Source: Paraglaciecola arctica
GTDB lineage: Bacteria > Pseudomonadota > Gammaproteobacteria > Enterobacterales > Alteromonadaceae
Assembly (NCBI GenBank): GCA_003232445.1
Contig: QIJM01000546.1
Location: 1 to 12,262, forward strand
Direction: 5' to 3'
Length of the DNA: 12,262 nucleotides
A program made the position numbers and the translations under genes. Positions within the stretch are counted from its first letter, which is position 1. Every line of letters starts with the position of its first letter. The notes beneath the pieces are model-generated. The model was not told the origin of the DNA and ran no database searches. It worked only from the letters and a program-made list of their open reading frames with translations. Shown here in pieces: positions 1 to 5,785 of this stretch.

Positions 1-434
1 ATGCCCAAGGTACCGAACAAAACCTGCACCAAGCGGCCAATTGGTATGCTCAAGCAGCCCAACAAGGCCACAGTAAAGCACAGGCAACGCTTGGTTATAT
101 GTATTCAAAAGGTAATGGGATCAATCAGGACTATTCTCAGGCAGTAAAGTGGTATCAACAAGCCGCTGAGCAAGGGCACATCAATGCCCAATACAACCTG
201 GCTTACCTGTATTCACTCGGCCAAGGTGTGGTAAAAGATTATCAACAAGCTGCTTATTGGTATCAAAAATCGGCTATTCAGGGTGATGCCGATGCACAAA
301 ACAGTCTAGGAAAACTCTACGAAAGAGGCTTAGGCGTAAACAAAAACTTAGCTAAAGCGAAAAGCCTATACCAACAAGCGGCCGTCCAAGGCAACCAAAT
401 AGCCCGACTGAATTTACAGATGTTAAATAACTAA
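1..434 (+). CDS. Sel1-repeat (TPR-like) protein, 3' end only
   Basis: This is the C-terminal part of a Sel1-like repeat protein; its 5' end lies outside the window. The frame is open from base 3, and the ATG at 99 is an internal methionine. About four 36-residue repeats are visible, each with the pattern A-x-LG-x-x-Y-x-x-G-x-G followed by A-x-x-W/LY-x-x-AA-x-x-G (for example WYQQAAEQGHINAQYNLAYL). The last repeat is cut short by the stop at 432-434. Sel1 repeats form alpha-alpha solenoids that mediate protein-protein contacts, often in envelope or signalling assemblies. The lead-in to the next gene is 78 bases on the same strand, so it may be the first visible member of the gene run reaching 5110. 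The family call is firm. The partner and the presence of a signal peptide cannot be judged. Confidence 0.88.
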   Translation, partial: AQGTEQNLHQAANWYAQAAQQGHSKAQATLGYMYSKGNGINQDYSQAVKWYQQAAEQGHINAQYNLAYLYSLGQGVVKDYQQAAYWYQKSAIQGDADAQNSLGKLYERGLGVNKNLAKAKSLYQQAAVQGNQIARLNLQMLNN

Positions 435-492
435 GATCCGCTTATACCGATGCCACTCAACATCTAACAAAAACAGCTCTAAGTTTTGCATA

Positions 493-507
493 ACCTCCAG
501 TGGAGGT
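493..507 (+). promoter_or_regulatory. Perfect hairpin enclosing the Shine-Dalgarno sequence of the ExbD-like gene
   Basis: ACCTCC at 493-498 and GGAGGT at 502-507 are perfect reverse complements separated by the triplet AGT. The right arm contains the GGAGG Shine-Dalgarno motif (502-506), six bases before the ATG at 513. In the mRNA a 6-bp stem would occlude the ribosome site. The element is seen directly; that it limits or regulates translation is inference. Confidence 0.5.
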
Positions 508-512
508 ATTTT

Positions 513-962
513 ATGCATCAACATACAAATCACGACACTAGCACTCAAGCCATGACTGAAGTCGCACTGGGATTATCCATGGCGTTTTTTTCTTTGTTAA
601 TTTTGGCTCTATTTTCTATTGGTTTACCTGAACAAGTACAAAAAAACCAGCCATCTTTGACTAATGATGAGCAGCTAAAACTAGCAGGCAATAGCGAAAA
701 AACGTCCTCAAACAAAACGTCTAATAATAGCAAACAGCAGTATGCATTTTACTTAAATGGACAATTTTATGATAAACAGCTCAATCCTTTGAATAGTGAC
801 AATTTTGCCCGTTTTGAGACCCAGCAGCCATTGATCCTTGCGGTACAAGACAGCCTGCCTCTAATACAAATTATGGCGCTACGCAAACAAATAAATCACC
901 CAAACCTTTCTATAACCATGCTTAACCAAAAGTGGCAAACGCAGTTGGAGAAAATGCAATGA
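513..962 (+). CDS. ExbD/TolR-like single-pass membrane protein (putative stator subunit)
   Basis: A 149-residue protein. The ATG at 513 is chosen over the one at 486 because a strong GGAGG (502-506) lies six bases upstream. A short polar N-terminus is followed by one hydrophobic helix (about residues 17-38), a Ser/Asn/Lys-rich linker (about 45-75), and a small alpha/beta-looking C-terminal domain (about 76-149). The layout matches ExbD/TolR. MTEV before the helix aligns with the MIDV that carries the proton-path aspartate of ExbD, here Glu16. YLNGQFYDKQLNPL and QPLILAVQDSLPLIQIM echo the periplasmic NGQ...LND and P-V-I-R-A-D...V-M-D-L segments. The similarity is remote and judged by eye. ExbB/TolQ is not in the window and could lie upstream of base 1. 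The stop codon overlaps the next start (ATGA, 959-962), so the two genes are translationally coupled. Confidence 0.6.
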   Translation: MHQHTNHDTSTQAMTEVALGLSMAFFSLLILALFSIGLPEQVQKNQPSLTNDEQLKLAGNSEKTSSNKTSNNSKQQYAFYLNGQFYDKQLNPLNSDNFARFETQQPLILAVQDSLPLIQIMALRKQINHPNLSITMLNQKWQTQLEKMQ

Positions 963-1636
963 TCCCCCCCACAATAGTTAAAGTGTTAAGTTTACTAGCG
1001 GTACTTTTAACGCCTATTGCTTCAGCAACTTATTACTACGCTACAGATGATATTCAACAGCGAGTCATTGCTGAGGCCAAGCGCCAAAATATACCTCCAT
1101 CGTTGGCTTTGGCTATTGCCAAGGTAGAGTCGAACTTTAATCCTCAAGCTTTAAGCCACGCTGGAGCAAAAGGTGTGATGCAAATAATGCCTCGAACCGC
1201 AGAGCAAGTTTTTGGCGTGTCTCGTAGTCGATTATTTGATCCTGATGTGAATATAGAGCTAGGGGTTAAATTTATTAAAAAGCTGCTCGAACGATACGAT
1301 GACCGCTTAGACATTGCTTTGTCACACTACAATGGCGGCTCAAGGGTCAAAAACAGACATGGAGAACTCAGTGTTATGCCAGCCACTCGTGACTATGTCG
1401 ATAAAGTATTGGCCACCCAACAAGATTTTTTACGTCATGACAAACGCCCGTTATTTGCTTCACAAGTTAATCAGTCAGGTATTGTTCATGTGTATGGAAA
1501 TACCCAAGCAGACTTACAAGTGTTTGATACACACTCTCAAGATCCGCAAATTGAAACCTTACGGGCCTTGCGATTACATAACATTACCCGTAACTACAAG
1601 GGTAAAAGAGCACTGTCGCAAACCTGCCCATTTTGA
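959..1636 (+). CDS. Exported lytic transglycosylase, SLT (GH23) type
   Basis: A 225-residue protein with a Sec signal peptide (about residues 1-23, ending ASA). An SLT-fold lytic transglycosylase domain (about 30-160) cleaves the MurNAc-GlcNAc bond of peptidoglycan with anhydro-muropeptide formation. Hallmarks in order are VESNFNP with catalytic Glu57, HAGAKGVMQIMPRTA (68-81), LFDPDVNIELGVKFI (92-106), SHYNGG (122-127, the usual AYNGG) and TRDYVDKV (143-150). The start at 959 is preferred because it gives the signal peptide, has GGAG eight bases upstream (947-950), and forms an ATGA overlap with the ExbD-like gene. Residues after about 170 are unlike the catalytic domain. The frame ends abruptly in TCPF; a coding-like tail continues in the +1 frame to 1715, so the true C-terminus may be disrupted. 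Such enzymes open the wall for trans-envelope machines or take part in recycling. Confidence 0.9.
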   Translation: MIPPTIVKVLSLLAVLLTPIASATYYYATDDIQQRVIAEAKRQNIPPSLALAIAKVESNFNPQALSHAGAKGVMQIMPRTAEQVFGVSRSRLFDPDVNIELGVKFIKKLLERYDDRLDIALSHYNGGSRVKNRHGELSVMPATRDYVDKVLATQQDFLRHDKRPLFASQVNQSGIVHVYGNTQADLQVFDTHSQDPQIETLRALRLHNITRNYKGKRALSQTCPF

Positions 1637-1718
1637 AAAGTCGCCAACTGTGCAAGCCAGTCTCAACGCAAAAATTGCAAAGGTCAGGCAGTGGGAGTCT
1701 ATTTATCTAGATTAGGGC

Positions 1719-1747
1719 TTGTTTATCCGTTAAATTAAGTGCATAAC
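1719..1747 (+). promoter_or_regulatory. Weak sigma70-like promoter candidate before the 520-aa gene
   Basis: TTGTTT (1719-1724), a 17-base spacer and CATAAC (1742-1747) lie in the only sizeable gap of the first gene run. Both boxes are imperfect, so this may be chance; it would allow separate expression of the genes from 1777 on. Confidence 0.22.
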
Positions 1748-1776
1748 AATACGAGAAAAAATTCTAATCAGGCCGA

Positions 1777-3339
1777 ATGAGCAATATTATTAACTACGGT
1801 ATTAGCGAAACCTTAAAGGCGCTTTTTGCCCAGCTAAAAGACACGCCCGGCCTTGATGGATATAAATATCATGGCAAAGACGTAGAGCAAATATCCCAAA
1901 ACATCGTATGCCGCAACTATGGCTCGGTATGTTATGAATTAAGTTTCCTTTGCTGGGCGGTAGTCAACAACCCACATTATTCGTCCTCACCACTGCTCAG
2001 TTTTTTTTGGCTAGAAGAAAACATCCAACCCAAAGGTTTTCGCCAAGCTTTTAGTCAACCCATTCAAACAGCTTCAGGCCAAGTTTGCATGGGAGAGGAT
2101 TATTTACAGCTACACATAGGCGACACCGAATTTGCCATATCTCCTACCCGAACAGGTGTATTAGCGGTGATGTTGGAGTTGATTGTCAGCATTGAACCCG
2201 CGCAATTATCTAAGGTTGAAAAGCTACTTTTAGGTGCCAATGCCCAAGCGATAAAACAGTTATCTTCTAATCTACAAAAGCTGATTTATAGCTACTTAAA
2301 AGAACACATCCCTGAAGCCAGTACCCAACAACGTTTTCGGGCAATCAGCGGATGGTTAAAACAACATGGTCTGACGGCTGAAAGGCTAACTGACCAAGAT
2401 GTGCTCAATTTTTGGCTAAGCCCGCCAGAACAACCGAGTTATATCAAATATTCCACCGTATTAGACGATTTACTCGATGCAATTACCGCCATAGAAGTGG
2501 TTGAAAACACCTTTAATGCGGATTATGCCTTAAGCCTAGGTAACAATAGCAAGCAAGGTGAGGTGGATGCCGATTGGGTACAAAATACAGTGTTTGAACA
2601 AGCAGATGACAACGAAGATTTAAGCTGGTTGTGCCAATCACCAAAGTTTTTAACCTTGGCTCAATATCAGCCGATGAAACCCCTTTTAAGCCACGGTAAA
2701 TTGGCGCGTCAATTACCTCTATCCTTTTTGCGTTTAGCCATATTTGGTGGTTGGCAATCAGTGCTGGTACAGGCCAAACGAAAGTCGACTCAGGTGTTGG
2801 CTGATAAACTTAAACAATCTCCCGACTGTCACTATAAAAATTATACAGACGATCTCAGCCACTCTCAGTTTCAATGCAAACAAGTACAACAAGCCATTTG
2901 TCATATGCTTTTTACTCTCGATAACCTTTTGTTTGTTGGGATCATGCTCAAACAAATCCCAGTAGAATTACAACAAACACTCAAAACTTGGATGAGAGAA
3001 CAAATAGAGGACACAGCTGAGACTGAAACACATCATTTATTGCACATACAACAATGGTTATCCCAGCACCCTGATGCACAAGCTTGGTTAACTGAAGCGG
3101 AAAACGCCTTTAAAAATAATAACAAAGATGGATTTAAAAAAATGCCATCGACTGAAGAGCTCGATATTTATCAAGATGGCAGTGAAGCACTCGACCATTG
3201 CCAACAAGTAGTTGAGCGTTATTTGTTGGCAATAGAAAAATTAAATCATGAAAATACCGAGCTGGCAGAAATTTATCGCTCTGACCTATGCATATTCAGT
3301 AATAGATTTAAGCAAATATATGGAGCGCCTCATGCCTGA
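1777..3339 (+). CDS. Unrecognised 520-aa soluble protein
   Basis: I do not recognise this family. It is a 520-residue protein with no signal peptide and no clear membrane helix, so it is probably cytoplasmic. It is rich in Gln, Leu, Ala and Trp and looks mostly helical. Segments that could serve as family markers are CYELSFLCWAVVNNPHY (about 48-64), WLKQHGLTAERLTDQDVLNFWL (split around 193-214), and a C-terminal helical stretch with WLTEAENAF. It is not ATPase-like: no Walker A/GKT motif is visible. The ribosome site is weak (AGG at 1770-1772, four bases before ATG). Its last eight bases overlap the start of the next gene, so the two products are probably made in a fixed ratio and may interact. 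Its neighbours suggest a role with the membrane/peptidoglycan proteins, but no function is assigned. Confidence 0.85.
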   Translation: MSNIINYGISETLKALFAQLKDTPGLDGYKYHGKDVEQISQNIVCRNYGSVCYELSFLCWAVVNNPHYSSSPLLSFFWLEENIQPKGFRQAFSQPIQTASGQVCMGEDYLQLHIGDTEFAISPTRTGVLAVMLELIVSIEPAQLSKVEKLLLGANAQAIKQLSSNLQKLIYSYLKEHIPEASTQQRFRAISGWLKQHGLTAERLTDQDVLNFWLSPPEQPSYIKYSTVLDDLLDAITAIEVVENTFNADYALSLGNNSKQGEVDADWVQNTVFEQADDNEDLSWLCQSPKFLTLAQYQPMKPLLSHGKLARQLPLSFLRLAIFGGWQSVLVQAKRKSTQVLADKLKQSPDCHYKNYTDDLSHSQFQCKQVQQAICHMLFTLDNLLFVGIMLKQIPVELQQTLKTWMREQIEDTAETETHHLLHIQQWLSQHPDAQAWLTEAENAFKNNNKDGFKKMPSTEELDIYQDGSEALDHCQQVVERYLLAIEKLNHENTELAEIYRSDLCIFSNRFKQIYGAPHA

Positions 3340-3877
3340 TCATCACTATCACATTAAGGAGCAGCTATTTACCGCCAAAACTTTGTACCGCGAGTTACAT
3401 CAACCACTGTCAGCACAACATAATAATGCCAAATCATGGGTGTTTAATGATTTAGTACAACTAGCACAAGGCAATCCAAAAATTGATGCCCAGCAGCTTA
3501 TGCAACAAATCAATCAGTCGCTACCCTTGCGCCGTGAATATATGCAGCTGTTACAAAAATTGGCCTTTGCCAGCAGTCCTGTGCAGGCTGCAGCCAGTTC
3601 GGCAACTGAAATCAGCAGCCGTAAATCAGCAGAATTCGAACTGTTATTTAAGCGAGACAAAGAATTTTCTGGGCAAGTGTACGTGATACTTAAAATCCCG
3701 CACTCGGTAGAGAAACATAACAATCAAGGCGTGCGAGTGAATTGTTGCTCTGACGAATTAATATCTTCAATCCACTTCCCACCTATTGTGGATGGTAAAA
3801 CGCAGCTATTAATGGAAGAATCAGATCAGAAGTTTATAAACATGTTTGATGCTGAGTTTGCAATATACCTATCATAA
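3332..3877 (+). CDS. Unrecognised 181-aa protein, coupled to the preceding gene
   Basis: A 181-residue protein of unknown family. The ATG at 3332 is chosen because GGAG (3322-3325) lies six bases upstream; the frame is open further back (ATG at 3248 and 3320), but that would overlap the previous gene heavily. The start overlaps the stop of the 520-aa gene by eight bases. The N-terminal half (about 1-80) looks helical and Gln-rich. A Ser/Ala-rich linker (about 82-98) leads to a compact, probably beta-rich C-terminal domain (about 100-181) with alternating hydrophobic residues (GQVYVILKIPHSV) and a CC pair in VRVNCCSDEL. There is no signal peptide or membrane helix. Together with the 520-aa protein it may be the cytoplasmic part of the putative complex; that is inference from context only. 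Confidence 0.8.
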   Translation: MPDHHYHIKEQLFTAKTLYRELHQPLSAQHNNAKSWVFNDLVQLAQGNPKIDAQQLMQQINQSLPLRREYMQLLQKLAFASSPVQAAASSATEISSRKSAEFELLFKRDKEFSGQVYVILKIPHSVEKHNNQGVRVNCCSDELISSIHFPPIVDGKTQLLMEESDQKFINMFDAEFAIYLS

Positions 3878-3943
3878 CCACAACACACAGGTTAAACCGT
3901 CTTTGCTACCCGTTTCTATATTTGTACTAAGGAACCAAGCTAG

Positions 3944-5110
3944 ATGAAAACCCATATATTTATCGCCACCACTCAAGGCTTGGTAGCGATACAAAATATC
4001 ACGCCTATTGATGACGAAGACATCAGCTCGGTCGTATCGGTTAATGGCACTTCAACCACAGCTAATATCAGTGGTAGCTACCACAACTTTGTTAAAAAAG
4101 GCGTGGGCATTATTCATCAAATGTTTGGTGCTTGCAGTTATCGAATCGATATCAGCGCCCGTATCGACCAAGGCAACAGCTGGCAAGTCGCTATGTATTT
4201 AGCCCACTTAGCCCAATCAAAAGGTTTACTCGGCAACGGCGAAGTCAGCCAAGGCGACACTGTCATTTGTGCTACTGGTGAGGTTAATACCACTAACCAT
4301 CAAGTACTGGCCGTTGCTGAAGTCGCGGTTAAATTTAAACTGGCTCAACCGCAACTAGAACAATGGACAGCGCTGGGCGCTAAAGTGCAGTTTTTACTGC
4401 CACAAGCTAATCAATCTGAAGTTAAAAAAAATAACTATACCCTGCTTGTTAGCAATCTCGAACAGGCCGCTACAGCATTGCCCAACACCACACAAAACCA
4501 GCGCTCATCGAGTGTAAAAAACAAACAATTAGTAAGCATTAACTCTCGATATATGATAACTGGCGCAGCATCAATTTTGGTGTTAATTATATTTTTGGGA
4601 CTCAATAAATTCACTTCGACTGATAGTAGCAATCATCAAGCTGTAGCTAAAAAAGCAAATAACTCTAAAGTAGAACCAACCCAAAAAATACAATTAGTTG
4701 CTCTGCTTAAGCAAGATAAAACCTGTGCCCAAACATCTAGTCAGAGTGTATTTTTAACCAATGAAGTCTTTGCTGATCTAGCACTAAATCAACTCTGTAA
4801 ATTGTACCTTCAAACACATAAATCCCAGGTTCAAATACTGTTAATCGCGCGCGATGCTTATACCGTAATGCCACTCACTCAAAGCCCACAAGGCTGGCAA
4901 ATTCCCCTGCCTAAAAACCGTTTATCAGACCGTAGTTATTTTCTCGTCACACTTGTTCAACCCCTTAGTCAAGAAAAAATCGAACAGTTAAGGCTTTATC
5001 GCGAAGCGATGCCCCAACCAAAAATGTTCACCAAATCAGCACTCACTGACTGGTTGGGGGAACAAGGAGTCGAATTTGCAGTTTATACACATAAGTTGGT
5101 GGTTGAGTGA
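3944..5110 (+). CDS. Membrane-anchored Lon (S16)-like domain protein, probably proteolytically inactive
   Basis: A 388-residue protein; AAGGA (3929-3933) precedes the ATG by ten bases. Residues 1 to about 165 follow the order of a Lon proteolytic domain: a stretch ISARIDQGNSWQVAMYLAHL (about 70-89), where Ser79 sits at the place of the catalytic serine of GPSAG; then ATGEVNTTNHQVLAVAEVAVKF (split around 110-131), the counterpart of TGEITLRGRVLPIGGLKEK; then ALGAKVQFLLPQANQSEV (about 143-160), the counterpart of the I-x-x-V-x-I-P-x-x-N segment. In this alignment the dyad lysine falls on Ala128, with Lys130 two residues on, so classical Ser-Lys catalysis is doubtful. One transmembrane helix (about 204-221) follows, then a roughly 160-residue C-terminal region with two cysteines, probably periplasmic. 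It is the last gene of the run, 66 bases after the 181-aa gene. The Lon-like assignment is by eye and remote. Confidence 0.7.
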   Translation: MKTHIFIATTQGLVAIQNITPIDDEDISSVVSVNGTSTTANISGSYHNFVKKGVGIIHQMFGACSYRIDISARIDQGNSWQVAMYLAHLAQSKGLLGNGEVSQGDTVICATGEVNTTNHQVLAVAEVAVKFKLAQPQLEQWTALGAKVQFLLPQANQSEVKKNNYTLLVSNLEQAATALPNTTQNQRSSSVKNKQLVSINSRYMITGAASILVLIIFLGLNKFTSTDSSNHQAVAKKANNSKVEPTQKIQLVALLKQDKTCAQTSSQSVFLTNEVFADLALNQLCKLYLQTHKSQVQILLIARDAYTVMPLTQSPQGWQIPLPKNRLSDRSYFLVTLVQPLSQEKIEQLRLYREAMPQPKMFTKSALTDWLGEQGVEFAVYTHKLVVE

Positions 5111-5145
5111 TGTTGGAGGTAAGAAAGTTGAGTATGCAGGTGAGT

Positions 5146-5253
5146 TTATGGCTCTTCAATCAAAATCAAATCGAACTCTCCTTTGTCCATACGTTCAATC
5201 AAATCATCAATTGAACGGGTATTGAAGTCTTTGAATTCACATTTAAAGCGTTT
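5146..5253 (-). pseudogene. Coding-like 35-codon fragment without a start, downstream of DUF2750
   Basis: On the - strand an open frame runs from just after a TAG (5254-5256) to TAA (5146-5148). Its 35 codons read like genuine protein: acidic/basic helix-type sequence such as EFKDFNTRSIDDLIERMDKG, then EFDLILIEEP at the C-terminus. It has no ATG near its beginning; the only internal ATG leaves 14 codons. It overlaps the last codons of DUF2750 in another frame. It could be the tail of a lost small gene or a frame-shifted continuation of DUF2750. I do not recognise the family. Confidence 0.3.
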
Positions 5254-5602
5254 CTATCTTAGCTAACATCTGGCTAAATTCCGCAAGCTCTACCTCTAGG
5301 TATTCGCCGCCGTCACGCCATTCCACCCCTATCAGCACATTGTCTTCGGCTAAGTCTTCTACCCAAAATTCTAACCAGTCAGCTAAGGTAATAGCCATAG
5401 GCACGTAGTCTTGCCATTCGTCGACACAGTGGTTTTTTGCTAATTCAATGCTTGACCAAATGGGCATCACGTCGGCATTTTCAAAATTAATTGAATCGAG
5501 GATCACCCAACCTTCGCTGGCTTGGTCTTGCAGTGCCCATATTGTTTGAGTCACTTTTACTTGAGCCATAAAATCGGCAGATGGGGGATTGGTATCTGTC
5601 AT
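5243..5602 (-). CDS. DUF2750 family protein
   Basis: A 119-residue acidic cytoplasmic protein of the DUF2750 family, whose function is not known. Recognisable parts are VWALQD-like IWALQDQASEGWVIL (about 21-35), then MPIWSSIELAKNHC, the tryptophan-rich WLEFWVEDLAEDNVLIGVEW, and the family's C-terminal GGEYLEVELAEF. The ATG at 5602 (MTDTNPPS) is preferred over an upstream in-frame TTG at 5635, because a TATGAT -10 box overlaps that position and the length fits the family. No strong Shine-Dalgarno sequence is visible before 5602. The first six codons and the whole upstream region lie within a direct repeat whose second copy is 3.36 kb away. The gene converges on the Lon-like gene. Confidence 0.8.
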   Translation of the reverse strand: MTDTNPPSADFMAQVKVTQTIWALQDQASEGWVILDSINFENADVMPIWSSIELAKNHCVDEWQDYVPMAITLADWLEFWVEDLAEDNVLIGVEWRDGGEYLEVELAEFSQMLAKIETL

Positions 5603-5696
5603 GGTGAGTTTTATCTTGTCTGTATGTACCGCCAATCATACGGAGTTAGCTAGGTAGGAACAACGCTAAACTTAGGTTTGTTCGCAGCCGGGGCAA
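5585..5696. repeat. Direct repeat, copy A (about 112 bp)
   Basis: This 112-base block recurs at 8942-9052 in the same orientation with a single difference, four T versus three T in the GAGTTTTATC / GAGTTTATC segment. Weaker similarity (three mismatches in about 12 bases) extends to the left. Copy A contains, on the - strand, the last codons of a broken gene (CPGCEQT, stop at 5672-5674), the DUF2750 promoter and the first DUF2750 codons. It marks the left border of the DUF1501/DUF1800 module. Confidence 0.95.
5635..5663 (-). promoter_or_regulatory. Sigma70-type promoter for DUF2750
   Basis: Read on the - strand, TTGTTC (5658-5663), a 17-base spacer and TATGAT (5635-5640) match the sigma70 layout with a near-consensus -10 box. 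It would start transcription a little upstream of the ATG at 5602. An identical copy lies in the second repeat. Confidence 0.55.
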
Positions 5697-5785
5697 TAGG
5701 TAGAGTGTAAGTTTGATAAGTTCTTTGAAATCAAGCGCTCTGATCCCGCAGGTTTAAGCGAAATCCCGTAGATACCATCTGCCAC
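5672..5785 (-). pseudogene. 3' remnant of a broken gene ending in a CPGC motif
   Basis: Directly after the DUF1501 stop codon, and in the same frame, 37 coding-like codons run to TAA (5672-5674). They begin VADGIYGISLKPAGSERL and end HSTYCPGCEQT. The Cys-x-x-Cys end looks like half of a zinc ribbon at a protein C-terminus. There is no start codon of its own apart from GTG at 5785, no ribosome site, and the length is far too short for a normal enzyme. The likeliest reading is the tail of a gene that once preceded DUF2750 and lost its 5' part when the DUF1501/DUF1800 unit arrived. Its last nine codons fall in repeat copy A and recur in copy B. Family not identified. A readthrough extension of DUF1501 is a less likely alternative. 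Confidence 0.45.

Noticed and set aside
1314..1600. +1-frame ORF inside the lytic transglycosylase gene
   Set aside because: This part is a shadow of the catalytic domain; only its end after about 1617 looks coding and is reported as a possible frameshift.
5192..5217. Perfect 8-bp inverted repeat (CGTTCAAT / ATTGAACG, 10-base loop) between the convergent Lon-like and DUF2750 genes, as a terminator
   Set aside because: It has no T run on either side, is AT-rich, and falls inside the coding-like 35-codon fragment, so it is weak evidence for termination.
5603..5635. TTG at 5635 as the DUF2750 start
   Set aside because: The TTG overlaps the -10 box of the likely promoter, and the ATG at 5602 gives the normal family length.
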